Source: Apostichopus japonicus
Taxonomy: Eukaryota > Echinodermata > Holothuroidea > Aspidochirotida > Stichopodidae
Length of the DNA: 64,000 nucleotides
NCBI RefSeq assembly: GCF_037975245.1
Contig: NC_092565.1
Location: forward strand, 12,704,499 to 12,768,498
Reading direction: 5' to 3'
Shown: piece after piece, positions 27,290 to 39,776 of the stretch
How positions within the stretch are numbered: position 1 is the stretch's first letter
How the letters are laid out: the number at the start of each line of letters is the position of its first letter
The notes under the pieces: generated by a model
The model's database searches: none
Told to the model about the DNA's origin: nothing
The model's input: only the letters and a program-made list of their open reading frames with translations
Made by a program: the position numbers and the translations under genes

Positions 27290-27860
27290 TTTTTATTCAG
27301 AGAAGGGTCAAAGGGTCATTTCAGGTCACCAGAGGTCCAAATAATGAAACACTTGAAAATAAAGTAAAACTGGGATTAACTTTATACTTAGTAGTATGTT
27401 TGACCACATTCATGTTAGTTATTTTTTTTTTGGGGGGGGGGGGCAAAAGTCAACGATCAAGTGAGTCACCTGAGGCCAAAGTCTGTAAATGTTGTATATT
27501 TGATAACAGCAATGGTTGGATAAACTTGATACTTGGCATTTGAATTTAACTTAGTGAATGCAAAAGGTCTTTTTCATATTTGAGGTCAACATCTGTGAAC
27601 CTAGTACAAACATGGCACCTCCAAAAGCAGCGCTTGGATAAACTTCACACTTCAAATGTGGAACCACCATAGTAACTACATAAACCCTATTGTCGTTAAT
27701 GGTCGTCGGTGGTCAACAGTGTACAAAGTCTGTAAGCCTAGTAAACATAATAACTTCATACGCCAAGCTTTGAGTGTCCTTTTACTTCACACTTGAAATG
27801 TGGATCCACCTTAGTGGGAAGAAGAATCCTATTGTGTTTGTGTAAAGGTGAACTGTCACT
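27290..27860 (+). repeat. Diverged tandem repeats, unit roughly 145 bp
   Basis: Related blocks recur: CACTTCAAATGTGGAACCAC near 27650 and CACTTGAAATGTGGATCCAC near 27790, each followed by CCTATTGT. GTCTGTAAATG and GTCTGTAAGCC recur, as do GGATAAACTTGATAC and GGATAAACTTCACAC. Spacing is about 140-150 bp and identity is moderate, so this looks like an old tandem or composite repeat. Unit borders are approximate. Confidence 0.55.
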
Positions 27861-28428
27861 TGAGTGTTAAAACATTTGTGCTTGTCAGTGTTACATTAAT
27901 TACATCTTATCATATAAAACATGGCAAGGAATCACAAAGCCTGGTGGCTCCTCTGGTTACGTCAGCAGTTAGAATGTGAAGGAAATGACTTTGTATCAAC
28001 TGATCATAGGCATTATTTCTTCAAAGGGGCAAAAAGCCCGATGTATATGGCCAGCCGTACAGTACCGTATATCATTATAAATTGAAATATCGACAGATAA
28101 ATGAGTGCACTCCACAACACTTGATCCATAGTGTACGTTTTTCAGTGATTATCCCGGCCATAATCACTGTGTAAGATTGCTGCTGCATTAACCATGAAAC
28201 GGATGAAATGTGAAATGACAATTGTTAAATGTAAATAAATTAATAGTCTAACAGAAATGAACACTGGTATTAATGAACACATATATAGTATTTAACATGC
28301 ATGGATATCAGCATGACTAGGCTAATATAATCCATATTCCGTAATTTCTCTCATTTTTACTCCCAAAATCGATGATCGCACAAAGTCATATAAAATATTA
28401 GTAACATCGCCGATCACCAAATCAACTC

Positions 28429-29055
28429 TTATTTGCTACTGTTGGAAGCGACACGGTCAAGTGAGGTCCGGAGATCTACATCTGGGGTAGGGTCAACTAT
28501 GCTCCCCCTCCGTCGAACGTATCGACATTTTCGTATCTGTTCCTTCTCCCAAACAACCGCTTCTCTGTCCTCCGCCACCGACTTGCCGGGCTTACTGTAA
28601 TCGATTAGCTGAAGTTGCGGCTTCTTCTGACTGTACAGTGGAGGCAGAAACATCGGAGGACCGTACGATTTCACTTCCAAAGGTTCCCTTGGAGCGCCGT
28701 CTGTCTCGTCCATTGGCATGTTATGACGCAATCCGACCGTTTTCCTTCTCGTAGATTGAGTCCCTTGCATATAGGAAGGTGCTGGATCCTCGGAGCGACT
28801 TCGACTTAACAACCGGTCACCGGTACTATCTTGTTGGTTCCCCCGGCATGTAAAACTAGATACCCTTCTGCGTTGTGGAGAAGGTGATTGTACGATAGCG
28901 GGCACGTGTCCTCCCGAGACTCGTCGCTTTTCACGAGGCGAGAGCCCGACCAGTGAGTCCTGGGGTAGTGTCCCGTACATTGTTCCTCTCTTCATCGAGA
29001 GCTGTGGACTGCTCAAGTGCATATCTTCCATTTTCGTTGCTATGGGCAGTGACAT
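28429..29055 (-). CDS. Unrecognised 208-residue basic, Ser-rich protein (single exon)
   Basis: The product is not recognised. An uninterrupted frame runs from ATG at 29055 to TAA at 28429. Base composition is markedly more GC-rich than the flanks and codon choice looks coding-like. The protein is basic and probably disordered. It has three RRxS-type basophilic kinase sites (KRRVSG, RRRVSSF and RRRGSIVD, the last near residue 184), a Pro-rich segment YGPPMFLPPLYSQKK at about 130-145, and a charged helix-prone stretch EDREAVVWEKEQIRKC at about 162-177. No signal peptide or membrane segment is seen. It may be complete, or the main exon of a gene with an upstream leader exon. Nearest neighbours are B4GALT7 (convergent) and the long gene-free tract. 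An intact 624-nt frame of this composition is unlikely by chance in such AT-rich DNA. Confidence 0.65.
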   Translation of the reverse strand: MSLPIATKMEDMHLSSPQLSMKRGTMYGTLPQDSLVGLSPREKRRVSGGHVPAIVQSPSPQRRRVSSFTCRGNQQDSTGDRLLSRSRSEDPAPSYMQGTQSTRRKTVGLRHNMPMDETDGAPREPLEVKSYGPPMFLPPLYSQKKPQLQLIDYSKPGKSVAEDREAVVWEKEQIRKCRYVRRRGSIVDPTPDVDLRTSLDRVASNSSK

Positions 29056-31836
29056 TTTTATTTTTGACTTTTGCTCATTCGAGTAATTTCGTGATTTTAT
29101 CGACGTAGTTGTCTTGACACTTTTCAGTATATCGAAAACTGATTTGAAAAAATTGGATGGTAGAAATAATTTTACATCTTTATCTTAAGTAATAAATATC
29201 GTTTTCTGTTGTTTCTTATATATAAAGTTATGAACTGATAAGCAACTGACCTAATAGTAAGTGTTAGATGAGATCAAATCTGTCGTTAATGATTTCCACA
29301 AGACCGTATATAGGTTATGTGTCCTAACTCGTGTGAGTTGATGTTATAGGCGAAATAGTCAATGAGTCAGAATAACGCAAAGAGAGAGATATGTCTATCT
29401 GTTCGTTTATGAAATCAATAGATTATTGGTATTTTTTTTCAAAAATAAATTTAAATTGTTCAGTCGTCCTCACAGTTAAGGTAATCATTACATCTTTATC
29501 GTGAAGCTTAGACACATAGTCTCTTCAACTGCACAATTTCTGCAAGCTCGCTTACGTGAATGTTTTGTAATGGATACCGTAAAGTCACTTCTCAACATTA
29601 AAAAATAAGGTTCACAGAGGCAAAATTCACACAGGGATTTCTTCCAAATAAGAGAAAATAGTTCAGCATCACAAACCTGTACATAACTTAAGACAGTCCT
29701 CAGAGTACTTCGGCTGATGTATAAAGACTATAGCTAAGACTCCTGTACAGGGAACTTTAGTCAACCAAACTGTACGGCATCAAATAGACATTGCTTGAAA
29801 ATTCGAAGCTTCTGCATTTCCTTCTGAAACTTTTGAGAGTTACATGGAACGCGGAGGTGGCAGTGACATGCTCATTTTATCCAGCGATTAAAATGTCTCT
29901 GTTGAAGAAATGGGCCAGGCCAACATAAAATGACAAATTGTACTAGGCCTATCTGTGAACTGACTAGCCTACAGTAGATTGCACGGAAAGAGAAAATACA
30001 ACTGTCTTACGAAAAAAAAACAGATACAGTAGGTCAATAAACTTACTACCTAATTCTTATTGTCAATTATTTAAAAGTTACAAACAACGGAGTTATCATT
30101 GATTGGTGAATAAGTTGTTATAGTCATTCGTATTGATTTTCTTTGTGAGGCTATAAGTGAAGGATCGCTAATATCTGTTACCTGGAGTGTCTATCGTGAC
30201 AACACACAATACTCAGGTAACCTCTGATGTGACTAATCTTCCAGGTGACATTTGTTATAAATGTGGCTGTCTTAAACCATCCTTGTCTTTACCTGCATTC
30301 TGACATCCTTGATCGATTTTCTCCTACAGTAGGCTACTTTGATTTTTAGCCCTATTGAAAACTGTACCTAGCTGACAGTGACATAACAGTTAAAACAGCC
30401 AGGTAGTCAAGTTAAACCTTGTCGAATACATGGGCGTTCATGGTATTAGGAAACCCCTCCCCCCCCCCCCCAGACGGTCCGTTTCCCCACCCACATCTGC
30501 ATTTACGTCATATATCAATAAGGTAGATAAAGTGTATTTTGTTTTCTATACCAAAAATATTCCGTTATAAAAATATTCAGCTCTGATTCATGTACTAGAT
30601 ATAGTCTTTAAATACTGTACGCCGTGTTAGGAAAATAACTTTGAAAGTGTAGCCTATATCTTTTGTTACTAAAATTGAAGGTGTGGGTAAAATGGATCTT
30701 TCTGTAAGAATTTCTTTTTACTATGATATATGATAAATGCGAACTTGCAAAGATAATTCCAAAGTTCAGCCGTTTCTTTCCTCAAATACAATTAACATAG
30801 GTTTATGTAACCGTGGTTTGCTTTACAATGATGTTTAGGTGACATTCCGCACGTTCGTTCACAATAAAAACAATTTTTAATGTGATTTTACATAAAGTCC
30901 CAGAAGGAAGCAAACCTTTTCGTTTTCTTTTGCCTAAATGATGTTCATATTTTCAGGTGTTCATAGTGTAAATGAACGCTTACTAAATTTTATCTTACAT
31001 AATTTGACAATTTATTCGTTAAACAAACACCTGATATAGCAAAATTAAACTTGGTCAAAATAACGATAACTCAATCACTACATAGTGTCTCTGGTGATGT
31101 CATGTTTATACTTGCTTAAGTTTATCTTTGATGTAGAAGAGTAACGTCCTCGGCGTGTTGTGGCCTGCAACTGTTTATTGTGGATTCAAGCTTATTGTAA
31201 TGAATATGTGTCCATATACACAAGATGCGTTCAGTTTAGTTTTGAAATTACCTTAATCAAATCGTAGGGTATGCTATACTCGAGCAATGAAAACATAAGA
31301 TATATTAATCAGCTACTGAAGTCTACCAAATCGCAACAGGAATGATTTAAATAGGCAATAAAACAAAACAAAGACAAGTTGAACATGACAAGGTAAAGAA
31401 TTTTATTAAAGTTTGTAACACAAATTTCTGTTAGACTATAAATGGTTTTTAAACCGCATAGATCGAGTAGTTAGATTGGGGGTGGGAGAGGGTGGGGTAT
31501 CTATTGTGAATATTACATGGTTTGATCAGACTCTCAGAATATCCAACAATTACAACCCAAAAATGATTTGATTTATAAATTTTAAGGGAAATTTAACTAT
31601 ACTTCAATGAAAAATAAAATTGTACTTTTTAATGCCAGTAATTTAATGGGCAGTGTCTTGGAATCGAACATCCATGTTTCTGCTCACTTTTGGCCCTTTT
31701 CTAAAACACGTGAATTCTGAACTATTGATTGTATTAAAATCATCATGTAAGATGGATTCTGTAAACAACTATTATTTCTCAATTGCACCACAGAGTGAGT
31801 AATAGACCCGTAGAAACGACATTGGTTAGTTGTAAT

Positions 31837-31864
31837 CAGAGCCTTATCTGTATATAAGGCTCTG
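31837..31864. repeat. Hairpin-forming inverted repeat
   Basis: Arms CAGAGCCTTAT (31837-31847) and ATAAGGCTCTG (31854-31864) are perfect reverse complements around a 6-nt loop. Pairing extends imperfectly outward through TAAT/GTTA. Confidence 0.85.
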
Positions 31865-33761
31865 GTTATAATAAGTGAGCAGCGCCCTCGATATCCGTAA
31901 CTCTCAATAGGGTGTTTGTCTAATGTGCGATGAGCAAGCCTGCTACAACCTTAACCTTCCTGGACGGGACAACTAATCAGTCCATACGTACATTTGTATA
32001 TTGTAGATTTGCACTGTGGAATTATAACCATATAAGGGGACTGGGGTTGAGAGCGAATCAGTCGGTTCGTTGTTTGGTGCCCTGTTTGTTGATTTCTGCT
32101 GGTTCCTGTCGTTTAAATGGGTACACAGTCATGTGTCGCTTTGAAAGCCAAGATATCCTGATATCACATCATTAAGATTATTTATATTGTCACAACTTTT
32201 TCTGAAGACATCCCAGTCCGTAATTTCAATAATTTCCTTCATTTGATTAATAATTCCTCTGCAAAGATCTCTTCCATTTTGCGTTTTTGTTTTAAAACAG
32301 GGCGTTTTTTTCAGTAGCCTATACTTTGGTATGCCCAGTAAAATATTGTGATCTGAGGTGGAAATCGGATGTAATTTATTAGCGTAGTAGCAATCATCTT
32401 GAATGTACATGCATCTAGCATAGAATTCGACTGTGGATAGATGCAAAACTTCACCTAATGTTTAAAACCCATTCATTTCGATCACATTTATACGTTCTCT
32501 ATTTATATCTCCAACTACAAAAAATATGTATGTTCGTGGATTTACCTTCTGTAAATCGGTTATTTGAGATTTCAATATTTGAACATAGCTGAAGCAAACT
32601 TTGCTGATGGTCGTATGTATATAGTAATATTTGAGACTTCACTTGAAAGGAATCGTGGCTTGTTTTTTTTTTTAATCATTGAGGTCACTTCGGGCATCCA
32701 TCCAAAGAGCCATCGCTATTTGGGGTCCTTTTCAATACCCCCCCCCCCCCCCCCATTTGAATGAGCAAATGTTTATAATGGTAATATATAATGAATGTAT
32801 CTATTTTTCTGTAATGTTTAGGTATAGGTGACGTCTCTTTTAGTAGTCTTCTTTCAGTGAAAATATCTTAAATGGAAGCGCTCTTGCCCCGTAGAGGCAC
32901 GCATGCGCCCACGTTTTAATTTATTAAAATGCTATACTAGTATTCTATATCCTCTGTAAAATTCTTTGAATCTTGTTTAATGGGTATGGGAGGAGTGTGT
33001 ATTTTCATGATCTGCAAAACTCGAAATTTTCAAATATTAATTACATTGAGAAAGAGCTTGTCGCCATTTTGGTAATTAGTAAAATAGAGCAGAGTGCAAA
33101 CTATATAGTAAGACATATTGTTGGCATTTGTTTCTTTAAGGAAACTTGATTTGTTAATATGATATTGATTGCGCCTCTTACAAGTCGTTGTTCTACTTAT
33201 ATACTAACACTAAATGGTCACATTTAGGGGGTGGCCTACTGTCTTCACTGTTACTTTTAAGAAGGTTATGATATGAGTTGTTTTCATGATTAACAAAGCA
33301 GACATCCTGGACTACCACTGCAGTAGTTTTAGAGTCTGTGCCCGTCCTTGTAGGTTTGAGAGGGGTTTGAATGTGAAATTAGGGCATTTTGTCATATATA
33401 TACCTACCCTAAATTATTGAAATTGGTCGTTAGGACATATCTGAGTCGCCGTCATTTCTCGTATGAAGTAGGTATGAACTTGAAATTAAATGTCATGTCA
33501 GGATACGCTAAGATATCATCAATGAAATTTGCACGAATGTAGCTTGCGCGAACATGACGTAGTAACACATTATATGATCATATTTGCCTAAATTTGAAGA
33601 AATCATTGGTAGACGGGCGCGAATTGAAAAAAGACATTTCTGTAAAAGTATACAGATGTAATTATATTAAATTAAGCATTTTTGAAAAGAAGAATTCCAA
33701 TTTTGCCCTAAGTTTTACTTGATGCGATGTAGCCCTAAGTTTTCTGAAAGAGTTAACTTCA

Positions 33762-33791
33762 CTTAGGGCGACATCAATATGTCGCCCTTAG
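33762..33791. repeat. Short hairpin with neighbouring direct repeat
   Basis: CTTAGGGCGACAT (33762-33774) and ATGTCGCCCTTAG (33779-33791) pair at 12 of 13 positions around a 4-nt loop. Just upstream, GCCCTAAGTTTT occurs twice, about 28 bp apart (near 33704 and 33732), and shares the GCCCTAAG core with the stem. It could be the remnant of a small foldback element. Confidence 0.75.
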
Positions 33792-33961
33792 TGTGTTTAT
33801 GTGTAATTAATTATTTATTTATATTCCTTGGTATTTGTATTTTGCAAAGGAATTATTATAAATGTCACCCATACTGGAGTCCTAACAATGGCCTGAAATT
33901 ACATTAAATTGACAATGTTGCCATAAGTTTTTTTTTGTATGCTGTGTATCCCAATGGTCTA

Positions 33962-33964
<3 letters not shown>

Positions 33965-34018
<54 letters not shown>
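33965..34018 (+). repeat. (TA)27 microsatellite
   Basis: An uninterrupted TA dinucleotide tract of about 54 bp, followed by a short TACATATATAA extension. Confidence 0.97.
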
Positions 34019-34024
<6 letters not shown>

Positions 34025-34707
34025 TAATATAATACATCCCAATCTTAATCAGTTATATTTTATCTGCAGAGATTGTATATCTATATTCCATGTCTGTTAG
34101 TCAGCTACATGGTTGTCAAATCATTTGTTTATATCCAACCGTCCCATTTAATCAGCTTGACAACAAAAGAGTCCCTTGAGTTACGAGTTGATAATAAAAT
34201 GTTCCGCAGTTACTTCTATCAATAACTTCCTTCTTTTGACTACTCGTCAACCCCTTAATGAGAAACGGAATGAAACCGTTACAGTTTTTGACATTTCCGT
34301 GTAAAGTGCGTAGATTATAGAATCAACAAATCATGGAGCTGTTTAAATTCACGCTCATTTCGTAGAAAGGATTAACTAGATTGTCCGGTTAATTTGATAA
34401 ATTACTGAGCTCGAAATTTATAGTTGTCAATATGATGAAAAAAAAGGGTAAAACTTTGATCGTAATACTTTGAAGGGGATTTCCCCGTCATATATACGTT
34501 ACCTACATATAGGAGATATAAGAGCAGTTTATACGAAATGTGGTGCACAAAAATAAACATTTTGACCGTCTCTCGTTAGTATAAAAGGGTCCCTTTCATA
34601 TATTGTCGGTGGCTGACAGCAAGATTTGCCATCACAAAGGTAATATCGTCTACAGTTGGAGTGCAATACATGCTCTTTACAGAGTCGGCATAGTAATCTG
34701 CACAATC

Positions 34708-34780
34708 AATGACGCCTCCCCTCCCCCTCTCCCCTGCCCCTCCACCTCCACCTCCCCCTGCCACTCCCCCTCCCCTCAGA
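34708..34780 (+). repeat. C/T-rich polypyrimidine tract
   Basis: About 70 bp made almost only of CCTCCCC/CTCCAC variants on the plus strand. The complement is a G/A-rich strand with many G-runs, so it could form a quadruplex or triplex. Open frames over it on both strands are compositional artefacts. Confidence 0.85.
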
Positions 34781-34817
34781 AATCAAAAATCAAAACGGGG
34801 CCAAACTTTGGGTTTTC

Positions 34818-34883
34818 GATAACCGGTTAACGGTCCAAATAAATAACGAGGATAACTGGTTAATGGTCAAAATTTAACCGATA
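34818..34883 (+). repeat. 33-bp tandem duplication with AACCGGTTAA-type core
   Basis: GATAACCGGTTAACGGTCCA starts at 34818 and GATAACTGGTTAATGGTCAA at 34851. The two 33-bp units are diverged. The core resembles the GGTTACCGATATCGG repeats near 63.4 kb in this window. Confidence 0.7.
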
Positions 34884-36346
34884 ATCCCTATTTTTAGCGA
34901 GAGAATATTTTAATTGTGTTCTTTGTATTGACTACACGGAAAGGACACCTTCCGCAAATAATACCTACAGTCAGGCAAATGAAATCTTACCTCATCTGTG
35001 TACCTGCTAACGGTAACACCCATTCAGTTATCTTATACGCTAAACCATGCGAAAACAACTTGCCGTTATCTTTTACCATTCGACCCTCCTTCCTACCCCA
35101 TCTGACCCTATCCGATACCCTGTCTCCCACCACTGGTATTGCGGAGGTGCGAAGTGAAGGGGTCGAGGCCTTTGTTTCAAAGTATGGTTCTACTTCATCT
35201 GCATGTGAGAACCTTTTTTCGACCTGCACTTTGCTAGTGCGCCATTTTGGATTCTGTATCGTTTGACCATAATCACTAACACTACCTTCCTTATTAAACA
35301 CTTAATTAATTTTCAAACTTGTCAATTGTAATATCCTCATTTTGACGATACTAAGTGATTTTAACAAGGCCTTAATCACGTGCAGATGGAAAGAGGGGAA
35401 GCTTTTTGTTAACCGACACCTTCATTTAGAAAAGAAAAAAAAGTCGTGAGTAAAAATAGTGGGTAGTAAGGTAAAGGGAAAAAAATGAAGGAGGTGCTTG
35501 GTGATATGGAAAACGCAGAAAAGGGTGAATGAAACATAATTATGTTTCGCTAAAAGGAAAAGAAATTAGCAAAACGGAAAAGAAGTTTTTGTATGAAAAA
35601 CAGATTGTGTGTATGATAATACGCACGCAAGGTTCTCCGCTGTATAAAAAAAATCACGTCTAACCAGCAGATCGTTTTGATTTGATTTCTTTGGCTCCGA
35701 CTTATGCGACAGAGGATACCATTATCATATAATATACATATGCATGAGCTCTTAGCTGCGATATAATGACTAAGTAATTGACAGTTGGTAATATCTCACA
35801 GCCAATTGAGGAAGGAAATTACTATATCAAACTCAACTTAGCGATACAAGTCATCCTTTTTAATTCACGATTGACAACAAATCAGCAGTCCATAGCGTCC
35901 GACTCGAAGACCGAGTCATTTCAGGTTCAAAACCAAAACCGACATCAAATTCTTCGGATCCGAGCCCGAGTCGAAACCGAGACTATCCCAGTTCGATTCT
36001 GACTCACCGAATCCGGCAAACACGTTTATACTCGCAAGGTACTAAATACGCGCAGAATACTCGTGTCCACATTTGAAATTGTACACGGGTGAAAATGCAG
36101 TAAAAATAGTCGTATTCTTCACTCAAGATTTAAACTTGAATACTAATATACACAAGCCCGATCCAAAGTAATCATTATTCGCTCAGGCCATGTATTTTAC
36201 TTGTGAGTACTTGTGAAATCTATAGAAATGCCAAAATGCATTGAGGTTCCGATAGCGAAGTTCGTTGCGTTTTATACGAGTCATATGAATATAACTGAAG
36301 ATTCCCTTTTTGAGATACAATGCTTTCTAATTTGTGACTCCTTAAA

Positions 36347-36983
36347 TGACCTCTGACCCCCACTTTACACAATTAAGCATTTCTATTCATAATGAGGCAT
36401 GCTTATAATAAGAATGAGAATCATCCAACTTTTCCTTCTTGAGCCATCATGCATGCTTCCAGGGTTTTCCAATTTTGTTCGATAATGAACTTAGTTGATC
36501 AATTCAATCTCCACTAAAACCACCGAATTTTTTCAATTTAGGGCTTCCACAAACAACGCTTGTGATTGGTCTAAGGTTATTGTGTAGTTGATCTTTGCTA
36601 ACCTCATATAACCTTTGACCTCCACCAAAACAATACGTTTTTCGAAATCAATATATAGTATCCATATACCAGTTTGACAAAAGTAACTTTTCGCTTCATT
36701 CCACATTGACCTCTGACCATTCATTCTGAAGGTCCCTCATGGCATAGGCCCTTATCACAGGGCACATTTGAAGGTTGTAAGTCAGTTCTATTTTTACACT
36801 TTTCACTTAATTTAACCTTTGACCTTTCATTCTAAAACCCAGCAAAACAAAAGTTCCTATCATAGGATACCTATCTACCTAGGTTGAAGAATATCGGTCA
36901 AGTGGTTAGAACGATTTTTTTTTACAACAAATTGCACTGATGTTATGTTATTCATGTAACCTTTGACTCTCTGACCTTTGACA
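36347..36983 (+). repeat. Cluster of TGACCTnTGACC-like motifs in a probable dispersed repeat
   Basis: DR1-like hexamer pairs occur at 36347-36358 (TGACCTCTGACC), 36610-36622 (AACCTTTGACCTC), 36707-36718 (TGACCTCTGACC), 36814-36825 (AACCTTTGACCT), 36958-36969 (AACCTTTGACTC) and 36972-36983 (TGACCTTTGACA). Between them are related phrases such as CCTATCATAGGATAC and CCTTATCACAGGGCACA. This periodic pattern looks like an old internally repetitive dispersed element rather than a gene. Confidence 0.55.
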
Positions 36984-39776
36984 ACAGTTGCCATGGTAAC
37001 CACATATTACTAGAAATTCCTTCATCGGAAGGCACAGTATACCTTGCATATCATAAACCAGAGATCATGTAAACATCTCCTTCATGTAGGATTGGCAAGT
37101 CCATTTTACGATTCTTACACCATTGTAATACTAGCCTACGCCCGCAGCAGAAATTGATAAGTTGATTTAAGCTCCTTAAGCAGATCTCTCCTTCAAGGAT
37201 GCATCAAGTATAATCTATTGAAGCCTTGCAATTATATATTCCCTCTGTATACGATCGCCATTTCAAACTCAATGGTTAGGTATGGTCCTCAAGACCTCGA
37301 GTGTAGACACCCGACACCAATACCGAGGCATATGCAGTCGAGACCGAGACCGGCCATTCCGGAAGGTCCAGACCAGTCCTCGATGGTCCGGACTAGTCCT
37401 CGAAGAAGAAGATCACGACATAGTAACATAGTTTAAACCGAGCATGGTTTAGCCTCTTTATTTCATATAGGCCCCCTCTGCACATTGTCTTTAACAACCT
37501 GCATGCGAGGTTTGTATTCATCTGTTCTATAGACAGATTCATCCACTTACTATGATCATGATAGACAGGGACATTAGACCAAGCGGTGACATTTATTTTT
37601 CGACAGAATAATTACTTTTCCTTCTCACACTCACTGCCTAATCGAATCTAGTCGAACAAATTCGTCCAGTTGTACAATATAGATGTCTATTAGCTGTGTT
37701 GCAAGAGTTACAGCAAATCAATCAATCCTAGGGAGAATCCATCCTACTCGCAAATTATAGGCAACTAACTTTATTAATGAGCGGTCCTTGCAATCGTAAT
37801 AGGACGTTGGTCGAATATGAAGGAAACCCAAGTGGGGAGGGGGGGGGGGGTGGGGTGTATACATTAAGACTGAGGACCCTATTGTTGTTTTCCCCCATTG
37901 TTCAAAACCATGTATACTAACCTTAACAACACCCGCTTAACAGTAGAATTCTCCTGGTGTTTTTTTTTTTCAAATGACGTCTGCGGACTTAATTGGCATT
38001 CTTTTTTTCACGAGAATACAAAACAAGTGCACAAAGCAAATAAACACACGACCACTGACAGCTTTTTACCCCCTTTTCCCAGATATGGACTTCCGGTTAT
38101 ACTTGGAGTCACCCTGCGTCACCCTACCATGGCTGGTTCCCGTTCAGCTACATGTTAAACGTGTCATACACATGCATGTGGTCGTACTGGCAGAAGACTC
38201 AGTAGTAACAGGACCTCTGCAGGGTAAACTTTCACCAATGAACCACCCTATTTAGGTTACCCATACAAAAACATGAATCTTATCAGGTATAGGCTATATA
38301 CATCGTTGCCCGTTAATGTTATACTCATAGGTACATACCTACTCTGTGTATACATCGACATAAATACCTTAATGTGAACTAAACGTTCAATATTCGGAAA
38401 TAGTAAAAACAATAAAACCGAATATTCAAATCTTCTTTATTCCTCCTATATATATATTCCTGAGACGCGTTTTTCCCCCTTGTTCTTCAAATAAATAGAC
38501 TATGTATGCTAGTTCGGCAAGTTGAACACTTTCATAAGAAATGGGCGTCCTCGTTCCGTCATGACTAGACTGGAGAGAGGTACAACCAGGTCACACATTG
38601 AGTCATCGTAAAATTCATTGACCAGGTTGAAAGAAGGAGAACGATGTCCTGACCTACCAAATATAGTCAATCAACATCAACATTTTAGTGTAAAGTAGAA
38701 ATAGGTTATCATCGAATTTGTCTGTTGCTATGCGTCACACATTTACAGAAATATTGTTATTTTTATGATTTTAAGTAGGGAATAACCGTAATTTATTAAC
38801 CCTTTTCCCATCTTGGTATAGCGATTCAGAAGGAACAACATATCGGTGTTATTTGTGGGTTAGTGGGGGTTTCATGCTCCTCTCTCTCTCTATAGTAACA
38901 ACTCAAAAACAGTCGTTGTTATAGACAAGTTGAATTATGGTTATCACCAAATTCCGTTGCTTGCTTGTTACAGTAAACTTCAACCTGCCTCGTTCGCACG
39001 TCTAATAAATCGCTTTGTATACAACATTTTGACACGATGAGCGCTAACTCGTTTAATTTGGCTGGTATTGTTGCGCCTATAGACATTTAAAGAGCCTCTC
39101 TCTACCTTTTCAGGACGGTTTTTCAGGATGGGGAAAAAATGTTATCCGGAAAGAGCCACCAAATAACCAGAGAACTGAAACAGACCTAATAAGGGAATGT
39201 TTTCATGCATACGTGCGCTTTTAGAGAAAGACTAGGGACGGATGGGGAGGTGGGGGAGGGGAGTGGTGATTAAGTTTGAGGAAATTAACGACAACTTTTG
39301 CCCATTGATATGACAATCATTTTCATCAAATGATTTTCTAGGGAGTGCCGAATACTGTATTTATATATAGAACAAAAGGCTACATCCCTGACCAAAATAT
39401 AATTTCTCTTTCGTTCGTCTTTAAAAGAAGGTCAGTGTTTTTTGGGGTTTTTTTTTTTTTTTGGTTTTCACAGTATCAGTTATGGGAAGTTCTTAAAGTA
39501 AAGGCAATTCTGCTATCTATGTTTTAGTATTACACCTCATTCGTATAATGTACTCCATTAACCAGGCCCTACAACTATCGATCTTGGACAAACTTTAAAC
39601 TACATTTACTTGGTTAATTATAGGAAGCTTCCATTTGGAGCTCCCTGGTTCAACCATAACAGTGGTAAAAACCTTTTTGTACACAAACTTAAAACCTGTG
39701 TTGCTTTTTCAGACCTTGCAGTTTTGCTGTTCTTGCAACCGAAAGACTTGCTGAATTAAATGTCAAGACTCGGCGT

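Larger units (their letters stand above)
23379..28428. other. B4GALT7 3' UTR and intergenic DNA
   Basis: After the B4GALT7 3' UTR there is no supportable gene up to the minus-strand ORF that ends at 28429. Contents: a G-run near 23440; a repeat-like stretch at about 24890-25230 where GTGCCC motifs recur in C-rich sequence; a C-rich tract near 25820-25845; an (AAT)n tract near 26304; a T10G12 junction at 27422-27443; diverged tandem repeats at about 27290-27860; and a perfect 10-bp hairpin at 28143-28169. Confidence 0.55.

Noticed and set aside
35880-36010. Possible tRNA gene (AGTTCGATTCT resembles a B box)
   Set aside because: No A box at the right distance and no cloverleaf; the stretch is a degenerate GACTCG/CCGAGT tract.
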